Assembly: GCA_013399855.1 (NCBI GenBank) | Contig: VXAY01002814.1 | Location: 248,001-312,000 of the forward strand | DNA: 64,000 nt | Source of the DNA: Oxyruncus cristatus | Lineage: Eukaryota; Chordata; Aves; Passeriformes; Cotingidae | Direction: 5' to 3' | Shown here: positions 12,884 to 26,200 of the stretch, piece by piece | Position numbering within the stretch: the first letter of the stretch is position 1 | Layout of the letters: the number at the start of each line of letters is the position of its first letter | The notes under the pieces: generated by a model | Told to the model about the DNA's origin: nothing | Database searches by the model: none | What the model saw: the letters and a program-made list of their open reading frames with translations, nothing else | Position numbers and translations under genes: made by a program

Positions 12884-14177
12884 TCCAGTCGGCAGGGACC
12901 TCCTCAGATCCCAAGACCTTCAATACATGATCAAGAGAGGCCTTGCCATAACATCCAATGGGTTTTTCAGTACTCCAGGCCCCAGGGACTTCTAAACATT
13001 CGGCTGAAACAAACCTGACAGTGTCCACAAACGAAAACTCACTATGCCCACACCTGTAACCCTCAGACACAGGGTACTGAGCAACAGGGAGAAAACATAA
13101 AAGGCCTTGGGCTGCTCAGAACCATGGTTCTGTATCCTCAAATTCATTTAAAACCAACAGGTTTCTAGCTTGCAACTCTGATGGCAAATGTTACAACCAT
13201 ATTTCAAATAATGATTGCAAAAAGAAAAAAAAATAAATCAAACCCATTAATAGTTTGGGCTTGAATTTCAAAGTACATTACACATTTTTTAATATTATTG
13301 GGGAAAAAATACAGTACAAACAGGAAGCTCAGTTACAACTAGAATTCTTTTCATATACCTCTATTCCACCCTTAGAAATAACATATCATATTTTAGAGAA
13401 GCATATTATTTACATTTGTTACATGTGAAGTCAAGAATGTACTTTAAGATGCCTAACAAGGGATCACTGGTCAACCACAATGGGCTATGATACTAAGCTG
13501 ATACATATCCTCTGCAGTAACAATGACAACAGGGTGGAGTGTTCAAAATGGTATTTATACCAGCAAAAAATATTTGTTTAAAGTTTAATTTCTTTAAAGT
13601 TCAAGATTATTGTCTGTTCCGGAAACAAAACAATTCTGCACAAGTTTGAATTCTGGAGACAAAAGCCCACACCCAGAAATATGGTAACATGAAGAGTGAT
13701 GAGTTGGTAACTTTGAGAAAAATGTGTAATTTCAAATGCAGGGACTGGAACTGGACTCTGATACACACAATTTTTGCTGCAGTGATTTAAAAAGACAACT
13801 CTCTTCAACTATCACTTAACTCTCTTGGGGAGGTTAACATATCCATAGAGGAACTTCCAGAAGGGAATGGATGTCTACAGTTATTTAGCACTTTAACACA
13901 AACCAATGTTCTGTTACACTGGCATGGGCTGCTGCTGAAGCAGCTCAGGTACAGGCACATTTACTCAATAACTGCACTGGAATTTCAATGTTGACATAGT
14001 AAAAGAAAAACAAATAGCATTTTTGCTTAATAATTTTCAAGACAGCTAATAATTACTCACTGAAGTTGAATCCATGAGATTATGTAATCTCCAATCATAA
14101 TATTGAAAAGACTAAGAAACGTATTAATTCTTTTTGTTATTTTTAATCAGTAAGGACAAACTGAGGAACCACCTTAC
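12884..14177. other. Stretch between ZNHIT6 exon 8 and the LTR fragment
   Basis: This is probably ZNHIT6 intron 8. The 190 bases next to the LTR (12,884-13,070) belong to a minus-strand open frame that may be retroviral internal remnant or chance. The rest shows nothing recognisable. Confidence 0.45.
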
Positions 14178-14258
14178 CTTACAGAGTTTCGGCTCCTGTT
14201 CTCTATTTTCATTAAAATTTGTACATCTGACTGAGGAGATGCTGTATAGATTTTTAAT
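14178..14258 (-). CDS. ZNHIT6: ZNHIT6 exon 8 (81 nt)
   Basis: The exon encodes [20 protein letters not shown] then RSRNSV plus two bases of Arg, aligning to human [18 protein letters not shown]. The acceptor is ..ttttcag|A and the donor GTAAG|gtaagg. It is the last exon I could place with confidence. Confidence 0.93.
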
Positions 14259-17200
14259 CTGAAAAGAAAAATGCAGTAAAAATGAAGAAACAGCGATATA
14301 CGATGACTTTTCTTCCTGTCATCCATAAGAGATGGATATCTTTAGCATGTCAACAGCCAAAAGAATGCACTTTTTTTCATGAAGACAGTTTGCCACATAC
14401 TAAGTATTTCTTATAAATGAGAGTTATAATTACTAGTATGTTTTTCTAATTACTCTAAAGAAAAGATTTACTGTCCCCTTGATTGAGGTTAATTATGGTT
14501 ACATTTTTTAGAATTAGTTACTTTATTTGATCTTTATGCCATGAGTCGATTTCTTAATCTTCTCCTGGTTTAAATTTGGTGGTTATACCCCAGGGTTAGC
14601 TGGTTGGTGAATGTTAGGATGATTTTCATCACAGGAATTAAAGATGTACTGCTGACTGGGAACTCAGCTCCGCAAGCTGAAAGTGCAGTTAACTTAAGGT
14701 GTTTATTCAGAACCATTCCCTTCTTTTATTAGTGCATTGGATGAAACAGACAGAAAAGTTACTCAATACACACCTTTGACAAACTACAGGATCCGACTCC
14801 ACTGGATCAATGTACGGCTTAAGGATATCAGTGAGTGTTTTATCGTCAGGAACCCTTTCACCAGAGATAAAAATCAAATATGTGAGACATGGTTCATCAT
14901 GTACACAAAAACCTATTATGAGTCACTTGGAGGAACCTGTATATTTGCACGCTAGAGTGGCACAATTGAGTAGTTTATGGGAGGATCATAAACGTGTACC
15001 AATACTGCATAGACATCGACAGCTTTATCTCCAGTTCAGCACTGGAATTTCACAGGCATATACAAGGAGTAAACAGATGCATCTCTAGTTTCTAACCCTG
15101 CAATAGAAACATGCTGTCCCTACAGCTCTAGAAGCAGACAAGGGCATATTTCTCACCCCCCTTCAGGCTAGGAAAAAAGGAGAAAGATTTGTCAACAAAA
15201 GCTTATTTTTCAGCCTTTTCAAAGTGTGCTTGTGGGCTTTCCTACAAAGCAAACAATGCAACCATTTCACCCTATATGAAGGTCAGCTCCAGAGTGCAGG
15301 CAAGGAGAGATGGCAAATCTTGCTGAACATCTGCTCAATGAGAAGAGAGTATGTTAGGTGTATGGGTATTGCTATTACGAATACACAAGCTGCTGTTTAC
15401 ATAGAGAAAAGGATTAACAACCAAACATTCTGACTGATTTGGAAAGCCTGCTAGCTTTCAAAGAGGAAAAGACTATACAATTTTTCAATATTTTTAAAAA
15501 TTTAAATGCCCTTTTAATTAAGACTACAATTAATACCCAAGTTTACCTCATGTAACAGAACTAGATAAGAACTGATCAAAATGTTTTGCAATTCAACTTC
15601 AGCAGACTAACTTAAACTTTATAAAAATCTGGTTTTCAAGCTCTGTACCGTTTTAAAGTGTATTCAGCATGACAGTGAGGAAATACAAGCTTCAAATGCC
15701 AGTAGAACTTGTTCTCCCTGAAAAAAAAAAGAAATGCATATTCTTAGTGTTAGCTGACAACTGCTAATTATTTTTTCTACGATAAAGCTTGGTAGCCTAC
15801 AATATGGGTGCAGGAAAAAATACATAGTTAAGATTTTGAATGGTTTCAAGTAATAAAAGGGAGATGCAGAGAAGCTGAGATGCCCTTTGAAAGATGCAAT
15901 GCTCCCAGATCCTGCTGAATTTCAAGTCCTCATGAGATGAAAATCTGTTCCTTACAAATACACCAATTAACTGATCAACAGTATTTCACATTTTAAAAGG
16001 GAGTATATTCCACATGCCCTTTAATTTCATATCACACAGGACAGACTGCCAAACCTGTGCAGCAATAACAGCCAGAAGCCCCAGTTGCAGCCAAGTCCTC
16101 ACTAAACACAAAACAGGGGACCCAACTTTTCACAGTAGTGATGGCCTCAATAGAAAGTCTGCCATGGCCAAGGAAGGAAGTTGCATTCTGACATAACATG
16201 GATAAGAGAAGTTAGAAAGATTAAATATTTTACAGAAAGACTGTAAAGCTCTTGGTAGAGACCAGAAGTGATGTCACATTCCTTTCTTCTGTGTGTTCAT
16301 TGTTAGTTTTAAAATCTTCCCTTTCCAGCTACCATAATTAATACCTGAGAACAGAAGCTACTGAAGCATAGTTCCAGAGATCTTAGGAAGTGTTATCTAG
16401 AGGGTACTTTGCTAGATCAGGAAACCTCTTCTTGCCTTTTTGCTCATCTGCAGAAATCAATATTGACTTAAGACAAAGCATTTTTCCTCTTATTGCTCCA
16501 AATTCTCCCATTCAGTATGGTGAGTGTAACAATACCTTTCTAAAAGAATCCCCTAAAAGAAAGCACAATCTAAAAGGTTCACGGCCCTTTGCTCTGCTTC
16601 AGAATTTTATATGACAAACAGCAAAGATTTAGAAATCAGAGGCCACACATCTATGTGAAGCATGGGAATGTCTAATGGTAATTCTCCCTGCCTTTTTTTT
16701 TAACTATTTTTTTCAACACTATTTAATACCAATGAATCATTGTATCCAGAATAATCACCATCAATTATGCAAAGATTCTGTTACTACAATTAAAAGTAAA
16801 CACAGTTTTGTTCCAACATGTTGTGTTATTTGTTTATCAGGCAGATGAAACATTATCCAGCAGGTTCTAGCTGGCTGCAGAGACAAGTGTACGTACATCC
16901 AGTAGCAAAAAACTGTAGACTTAGCTGCTAAGTTTAATTAAGTATGATATCAATTGTTAAATGAAAGTACTTCTTATGAAGTGCTCTTATCAAATAAATG
17001 ATCAACCCCTTACCTAGTTAAAGGGTAGTTAAAGTCAGAAGTGTTACCAAAAAAAGAGCAAGCAGGAACCCTAGCTCCAAGAAGCTAATAATCAGAATAC
17101 AAAGAACTAATGAAGGTCAAGGTCCCCAAAGCAACATGTGCCTCAGTAGAGTTCTGCATCAGGCCTTGTGATTCTTCCCTTCTCTCTGCTCATGTCTGTT

Positions 17201-20200
17201 AAAGCTGCAAATGAGAATGCCTCCCTTAAATGAGAAGGTGAAATTAAAAGTCCATCAGAGCTGAAAGAGGTGAGAGGACTGTGCAACCAGAGTTGAAGGA
17301 CAACACAGAAAACACTCTTAATTACATAGCATGTATACTGAGAAGCTGGCACAGTATCTGGCCCCATGAATTTTCTGCTATTTTGCACATCGGTATGATA
17401 CTGCCTTAAACTACCCAACTGCAAAAGGTTCTGAAGTAACTCAAAATTAGTGAGTGGAATTTTGTAAGTTTTTTGCAAGGTGAGCGAAACAAGGTTTCGC
17501 AATGCTTATCTTGACAGCTAAAGGGAGCACCAACGGAACCACACACGCAGACCAAACTGGAATATCAATAGTGTTATATAATCAGTTCAGCTCACTTGTC
17601 ATTCCTCTCAGACATGTTAATATCTGCCCTTTAACATGGAATGATATTATTTCCAAGCACTTTCCCAGGCAGACTTCAGGTAAAAGTCAGTAAGCTTTAG
17701 ACACAGAAACAGGATCACCATCATTAGCTGTAGGAAACACTAATGATGGGCACATTTATTAAAATGCTTTCAGGGACTGTTCAGATGAGGGTCTTGTTCT
17801 GTTAATAACGAAAGTGAGGCTTGCTGGCATTTTTTAATCTTCCACAATTTTTTCGAACAGGCCATATTTATCTACTCTAAGTGACCTGCCCTTACTGTGA
17901 TACAGACTTGCTGTGAAATTTTTTAAAAAATGTGAGTACTGCAGATCTTCCTCTCCCAAGAGGAAACAGACAAACTGTGACACAGCTCACAGAAACATAT
18001 ATGTGGCCAAGAGGGCTGTCTCTTAACACAGGCACCTGAAAAAAGAAATGTTCCAGAAAAGTACTTCTACCTATCTGCTACCTGTTGTTAGGAACATTCT
18101 TCATGTGTCTGTACAAACGGTCATCACAAAGCACATTCTCATTTCACATGCAAGACTGGTTCCCTGTGGGCTCACTGAGGCAGACTCAGTTCATCATTGC
18201 AGCTGTAAAATCACCTTAAGAGGGTTCTTTTCAGACTTCTGCCCCTCCCTCCCCCTTCCAGGCACAATCTGGTCTATGGAATAGTTCACAGAAAGTGCTA
18301 TGAATCAGGGAAGCTGAAGTTAAAAAACTCAGTCCTTGTCAAAAGTTTCACTTTGGAAAAACAGAAATGTTGATTTTTTTTTTTTCAGTAAGCTAACACA
18401 AATTGCAGTTAATGACTTCATCCCTCTTCAAATGGAAGTAAATGGCAAGCAGAAATAAAATGGCAAGACAGATTAAGAACAGGGCAGAAGTAGGCAAGAC
18501 AAAAAGAAGCTTAGAACTAGACCAGCCTCTTCACCATACAATGAAGTTTCTGCTGGGTGCCTGTTATTGAAGTGAAGCATCCCTCACCATCACTGATCTC
18601 TGCCCAGTTAGAGAACTGATGTCAACTGTAGATGCTATCAAAGCTGCTTCACAACAAGTTCTGATTAAAGTTAGATATCCTGGCTCCAGATCTCACTGAC
18701 CTAATTTTCCATTATGGCTCACTGGGGTAGTATTTCCTTCAAATACAATGGACATGTACAATGTTCATTTTCTAAATGAAAATGCGTAATTGAGTAAGTC
18801 ATCTGCAGTTGAGTAACAGCTCACTCCATGAAGTGTTCCACGCTGCTCTGCTGCCATGGAATGCCACTCCACAGTTTTTTGGATACCAAGAAACTGACTA
18901 TAAAACTACCAAACACCAGAGATCTGGATGAGGCACAAGCACATCACTGATGTCAGTAAAAGCAGCATCACAGTCCATCCCTGCATTGCCTGGCTTTCAC
19001 ATCCTATTCTGGCTACTTCAGAAGCATGGAAACCGATCAGAGGGAAAAAGAGGAGCCAAGTACCTCTTTCCTTGCATGTGATGTAGCTGCAAAATATGTT
19101 CAGAACTGCACAGGCTGCTTTGCAACCACTGTTCTTCTAAAGCAAAGTAACTACCTACCTTTCATTTCTGCCAGAACTTCCAAAAACTTATTTTCTATAA
19201 TCTGCTGTAGTTTTCACAGAACTACATGTAAACGATTTTAAAATTTTTCACAGCAACAAGGGAAAGATTTTTATTTCTGACGTTACAGAGACAACACCAG
19301 TATGTATAACGTGGCTGTTACCTCCAGCTGGCTCTCAGAACAACTGCAAAAATCCTCATCACCTTTTACAGTTACCGCAGTATTTGGGAAGAAGCTCAAA
19401 GTACTGCAGGTATAGGCAGAACATCTGCTGGGCATTAAAGGACAGAGCTACAAAGGATTTGGACATACCTGTTAAGTGCTTTGGCAGGGTTTTAGGAGTT
19501 TTTAATGTTTACATAGTTCTTAAAACATTTATGAAATATCTCACAAAGCTTAACTTTCTTACCTAGGTTTCCTCTGAACATTTCCTCTCAGTTTTGCCTA
19601 GAATGCAGTCGAAGGTTTAATATATATGTAATCTTTTTAAGTGTGTGTATATATGTATGCAAACTGAAACATATATTGACAAAATTTTCAAATTCCTCAC
19701 ATCTTAAGATACCAACTGCAGTTCTGGCTCTGCAGAACTACTTCACTGCCAGCTTGTCAAAGACAGTGATTCACCGGTGGTTTTGCTTCTATTTAGCAAA
19801 TAATATTCTTAATATGTTTTTAAAACAGTATACAGGACATCTTGTATCGAAGTGTGACTACTGTAGTATTTCCTGTCTGTGTCATTTTGAACTCATAAAA
19901 GAGATTAAAAGGACATGAAGAAGTTTAATGACGGACCAGTTATACTTTCATCTCACAGTACCCAGTACTCTCACATATTGCACTGAAGTTTAATAGAAGT
20001 ACTGGGTGTTCAGTATGCCAACTTTTGGATAATACTGCCTTCCTCAACTTTCTTAAGCAACAAAGATTCAGCACAAGTAAGAGAAGAGATTCTCTTAAAA
20101 AATTAAATTAAGAGAACATGCAGAGATGTGATTTCATCTCCCCTGGTCCCCTGAAACTCTGTGTTCCTGGTGCCAAACTGACTTCGTTGCACTTCTAACA

Positions 20201-23200
20201 GCAGCACGAAAAAGAGGATGTCTCTGCCTTCTTGAAACTTCATCAAGCTAATTCCTAGATTTGAAATATATGCAGCAAAAGTGAAAGTTTGTATGTTTCT
20301 TAGTTACAGCAAACAGCCAGAAAATCAATGAAGACAACGAAGTGCACTTCCTCTGTAACACATATGGTCTTCTATCAGGGGGCCTCAGAAGAGCAGGGGC
20401 ATTACTAACCATGTGTGCTGCAATAATCAAACATACCAGGCTTGAACTGAGAGCCCTGTGTAAATCAAAGGCACACTGTCAAGGCAGAGTAACCCAAACT
20501 GTAATAATCTTTAAAGAATAAAACTACCGTCCCCTTTACTTATGCAAATAAACAAAACTACCAGCAGATTCACTATGAAAATGATGCACTTCAGTTGCAA
20601 AAAAACAGAAAAAACTAACTCTAAGGTAGAGAATTCAGTTCAGTATTTGTCTTCACATGGGGATGCCCTGAAAAGCTACTGACTTCCTGAAATGTCAGAA
20701 CATCCTGCTCTCTGACCACCCCAGAGTAGCATTCCTTTGCCTGAGAACTTACTTTAGCGGGACCAAGAAAGCAAGCAAAACTATCTACTAAGTAACAACT
20801 AAATTCAAGTTTAACAGCTCCACCAGTGTAATATTAGGCCAAAAATCAGCTCAGAAATCTCCTTGTTAAATTCTCAAGATTGTCAACACTTCAAACACTT
20901 TATTTCAATTATTCCTAAGTTAAGATCAGAGTTGACATTTCAGGGCTTTCAGGTGTACCTCACAAGTCACTTCTGTAACACTAATGCTCTCTTAACTGAT
21001 GCTAATGCCCGATCTCCACACTATATTTTGTTCTCACAATTAAATCAAAGGAGAGATAATGTAAAAGCTTCTTCCTCTTCCCACACACATCCTCTGACCA
21101 AATGCTGTCTAGCTGCAGGCATGCCTTCCACAAGGGAGGAGACTTGTAGCCCTCTGGCCCCTCTTGGCAGGGAGGAGAGGTGAAAAGGATTTTGTCTGGG
21201 AGATGCTGTGAGTGGAGCAGATAGGAAGCTGGGTGGAGATGCCTACAACAGTGCAAGCAGGAGGGAGGGTCGGAGCAGGGCAGCACAAGCTGCAGAGCTG
21301 AGGGAGCTGCACCGCTCCATTTCAGTCTCTCACTACTGCCATCATCGTCTCCTGCCAGGGAACCAGGAGCCATGGAGCTGCAAGCTCTCTCCACTCTTCC
21401 TGGATCACCTGCTGGCTAGAGCTTCCCAGTTACTTCTCCAGGCCTTGTCCCAGCCTGGCCACATTCTCCACCCCTTTCCCAAAGGCCTCCTATCCCAGCA
21501 GGTCACCCCACCAACTCCACGGCAGAATGCATCCAGTGGGGAACTTTCAATTCTACTGGAAAATAAGGGCACCACAGGAAAAGTAGGATGAAGCAGCACA
21601 TTAAAAATAATTTATGAATAATAAGTCAGATGTCCCATGAGTTCACAAACTGGACTCAGACTCTACTTTCTAATGACCTTCCATTATCTAGGTATTCAAT
21701 ATCACAAGTTAGTCTAAGCCGTGTGTTGCCCAGCACTGGCACGTACGCTTTCACAGCATCAAATTTAGCAAACAAACTAATGGAAACAAGGAAATGAAGA
21801 GGCTGGTTAACACATTGAAACAACACTGATCTGTCCTCCAGAGCTGGCTCAGGCAGGGGATGACACCAGAATACATCTTGTACTTCCTAGTTTTGGATTA
21901 CTCTCATTCCTGCCTTGTACAGCCCAATAGTTGGCTCGCAGGGAAAGCATGAAAAGGACATCAGAGAAGACTGTTCTCAGTTTTCCACGCACATATGTTG
22001 AGCAGTTTCCAACCTCCACCCTCTGGAGCAATCCCTCTACAAATCTCAACTGACAAACAGCATGAGAAGAGGTTCAGATCTATAGAAGAGGGACACACTA
22101 GGCCGTGAGCTCATATAACTGATATGTGACTATTTGCACAGCTTTACCCAATTTGAAGGTAATATTCAACAAAATCTTATGGGTGTCATGAAGTCACAAG
22201 GGACAGGTGTTAAATGCCCGATATTCACTGGTTTGATCAAACTCGATTCCTCAGGAACCAATTTAAACAAAGTTAGCAGAACATGCCAATTAAAAAGAAC
22301 CAAAACCAACATCAAAAAAAAACCAAACCAAAACAAAACAAAAAAAAGAACCCCCAAAAACACAGGATAATTTTTAACCTGCATCGTTGAATTCAAACAG
22401 CCCATTGTTGTGAGCAACAGTAGCAACAATAGAGAGCAAATGTATCCGTTGTGTAATATTCACTGAGCATATTACACATATTACCCAAAGGTAATTGGGT
22501 AGCCTCTACAGGAAAAAAACAGTTACTTTCTATCCTCTTCAGAACAGAGAATGTTATCATGTTCTTTCTAGTAGGATGTGAAAGCCTGAGAAAGGTTACC
22601 ATTCCACAGCAACATTAAGTACCCCAGGACTTTACAACTGATAAAAACCAGTAAGGCATTCTCCCAGTCAGTCTGTGAAATATTTCCACGCCTATTCACC
22701 AAGAAGTCACCTTCCTTGCCCCATTTTTAAATCTGCTTGTGTTAAACAACAAAAAGCACACGATACACATGAAAGTATAATGTGCTCAAAGCTTAGTTTG
22801 TTCCCCATGAAAGCTACGCTTCAGCATGTACCCAAAAAGGCTTTCTAGAGGAAAGAGAACATGGTACATGAAGGCAAATTTCTGCCAGCACAGCACTCTA
22901 CCATGCCAAGGATCTTCTCAAAAATGTCAGCCCTCCCTGTATTTGTGCTCTTTCCGTTCTTCTGTCCTCTTAGCTACTGGACTGAGCATCCCTGGGTTTC
23001 CTGCACTTGCTCTTATAGACTACTCCTTACTCTGTACTTCTTAAGGGTGTTTATGTTGTTTTATCCATAACATTAAGGAAATTCCCCATGAAAGTGAAAC
23101 TCTGCTCCAAGCCAGAGATATTACAACAGCAGAAGACTAGTAAAAGGTATCTGTAAAATGCAGAGCATGCAGCCAAGGAAAAGAAAGCCAGTGCAGAGGG

Positions 23201-26200
23201 ACACAACCTCTGCAAGGTTTGGGACTATAGCCTGGTCTGTTCTGATGGGAGAGCCTCAGGGACCTATTAGTTTGGGGTAGAGGGAGGAGAAAATACCTCA
23301 GATTTCCCTTCTTTTCACTGTAGAACCAATGAAATATGTAACTTTAAAAGGTTACACTTCTACGTCTATTTTATGCCTCGTGTTCTGCTGAAAACTAATA
23401 CACCTACAAAAACCATACCCTGTACTTTCGCCCCAAAACAGCCCAAACAATAAAAGTGGGTCTGTTAAGAAGTTTCCAGGTGGTTATTACTCTGTCAGAG
23501 ACAGACCTCTGGTGGCCAGACACCGCAGAGCACACAGCTCCCAGAACAGAGGGAAAAATACATCCCGAAAACACAATTTGCCACCAAAACTGAGACCATG
23601 AAGAAAACAAGTGAGGGAGCCATCAGGGGGATTAAGCATAGTTCACTGCAGTGAGAAGCTCAGAAGGTATTTATATTTGCCCCAGTATATCACTGAGCTG
23701 AACTCTAGACCTGATTGCTGTCACAATAAAATACAATGTATTTTATTTTTACTGTGAAAATACCTTAAAATACAAATTCTAGATATCAGAGAAAACCCAG
23801 AGTGGATAAAGGGAATAATATTTAAAGTCTCCTAAGCCTTCTTGTGAATTCATATCTGACTGTCTGCACTTGTCTAAGCTGTGCTGTACCAAACATTCAC
23901 ATTTCCCAGCACAGCAACTCCCATCACAGTATGCAACACACAACTGTACTGGAAGCACCTCTCAGAGATGAAGTCAGCCTTTTCAGAGAGAGGAATTTGT
24001 GCAAGCCTTCTGCATCAATCCTCTGTCATAAAACATTGAAGCAGCATTTTCTTTTTCAGCAACAAAACTCAATGTTAATTAAAAGAAAAAAACACAGTGT
24101 TGGTATTTTTCAAAATAAAGCATTAATTATGTAAGCTGTTAAACTGAGCTCAAAGAGCATAAAACCCGAAAACCTGAAGCATGAAATATTAACTCTACAT
24201 AGTTTCTGCAAAAAAGAACGTGTATCTAACAGATTTTAAAACCAAGTGTTTTGGTATGAACTCAAATTCACATCATTATATGTTTAGTGAAAACAAAATA
24301 TTGCTGACTGTAACCAACCAAAGACTCACACGGAATTGAACGTGGTTGAATTTTCTCTTCTTTTTGTAAATCCCACAGGCAGTGTCTTCAGCTCAATATT
24401 ACACCCTCGAGCTTTGTTTCTCAAGCACTGTAACTGGCAAAAAATAAAAACAGTGCTTAAAAGACTCTGAATAATATATTAAAAACCTGAAAGTTAAACA
24501 ATAAAAAGCTGACAGGAATTATTAGACAATTCTGGAAAAGGCCATATTTAATATAATACTTTGAATTTAAAAAAAACCCACAATGAACATAAAAGTTAAT
24601 TAAGTAAACCTGGAAACTCTCTGAAACATTTTCAGGAACAGTTTTTCTATGATTAAAAAAGAAGATACCAGTGGTCTCTTCACAGTAAAAGTTCGTTAAC
24701 ATACCATGAAAGTCACAGGCAGCTCTTTTGGGTATAATACCACCATGTGGCTGCTTTTTGGGCTACAACCCCATTAGCAAGAGGGATACACAAGCACCAT
24801 CTCAGACACTGACAAATTCTGATTTGAAGGTAGCACTATGGGTATCATCCTATAAACATACCGAGTACCACACCCCAAAGACTGCTACCTGTCTTATCAT
24901 CTTCAGCCCATGTTTTCAGGACATCATGGTACCAAGCACACAAACAGAGTATGACTCCAGCCTGAGGGAAAGCTAGAGTCTTCTGAATTTAGTTTGTCAT
25001 CAACATGAGTTCTCCCTGAGTTCAGTGCTATATTCAGAGACGTCTTCACAAGACTGGAAAACAAAACGGCTCTGATGCCTTTTTGTGACATATCAACAAG
25101 GCAAAATATTTTGTATCAGATTTGGTTGGGTTTTTTGTTTGTTTCTTTCTTTGGGAGGTATGTTTGCTTGTTGAAAGAGCTTCAACAAAAGCCCACTCCC
25201 CCTAGAAGGCTGACTTTTAAGTCACAGTTGTGTAGACTTGTTCTTTGAAGAACACAAAGTGGCTTCATTTAGCATATAGGGAAGCATACAATAATTTTTA
25301 GGCAATTAATAAATCCATTGCTTACCTTGGAATTTTGTACTTAAACATTCAAAAACATTGTGGAGGTGGAAGGAAACATTCAGGCTTTCTTAACACACAT
25401 CTATTATGCAACACTAACAGTGATCATGCATCAATTTTAAGAATTTACACAGTTAGTATTCTATTCTTCTAAGCTACTAGATGTAGCCATCAATACTATT
25501 TTTTCATAAACCCAGAGACTTTTGATTTCTGGACCTAAAATTCATGGCCATACCTTTGTAGGAGAGGTATCAGCTCTGAAATCTGGACTGGGACTGCCTC
25601 AGTGGAAATTCAAAGCTAGTCAACCCTAACCCTAACCGACCAAGTGGCTAATCAAAAACTTACAAGTCTTTTTGTTGCTGGACTATGCACAGTACAATGT
25701 CGAGCAGCAGCATCAGCTGTCCTTGAAACATCTTCCAGGAAACGATAATCTGAAGATAAAAAAAGAACACAGAAAAATGTAGTGCTAACCTAGTAAAACC
25801 AAAGAATTTTAAAAAGCACAAGGTGCGTTCTTACCACTCAAAAGGTTCAAGTCAGTAAATTCATTTACAGAGACAAATGCTGTTTTATCCCTGACTCCGT
25901 TACAGCTCAGTGCAAGTTTATGTTTCTTTACACACAACAGACTGAAACGACAAAAGGAAAAGACAAACATGTTTAGCACATAATGGAGAAAATAACCAAA
26001 ACAGTTTAATTCAGATAACAGATACCTGCACGAATATTTCATGCATCGTGGACATCTGTATTTAGCTTCTTCTTTGCCACAGGTTTCACATCTGAAAGAA
26101 GTAAAAAACATGTCTTAATGAAGCGGCATCTTTGTGCCTGACTGGCCTAAGAAGGTGCCTGCTCAACAACCAGGCACTAGCCCATCCATGGCATTTTCAG

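Noticed and set aside
17143..17502. A 119-codon minus-strand frame in ZNHIT6 intron 5.
   Set aside because: No recognisable domain, no acceptor/donor pair in phase with exons 5 and 6, and the composition is that of intron sequence.
19159..19210. Minus-strand stretch reading [15 protein letters not shown] with a GTAGGT donor, inside ZNHIT6 intron 5.
   Set aside because: There is no pyrimidine-rich acceptor, and inserting it between exons 5 and 6 would break the phase.
21002..21591. Open frames of up to 130 codons on both strands in ZNHIT6 intron 5.
   Set aside because: The stretch is moderately GC-rich, the frames overlap on opposite strands, and no motif or splice structure supports coding.
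22166..22429. Minus-strand frame containing [10 protein letters not shown], a possible ZNHIT6 exon with the WHV motif.
   Set aside because: There is no AG acceptor near the motif, and exon 6 at 15,649-15,717 gives a far better, phase-correct match ([11 protein letters not shown]).
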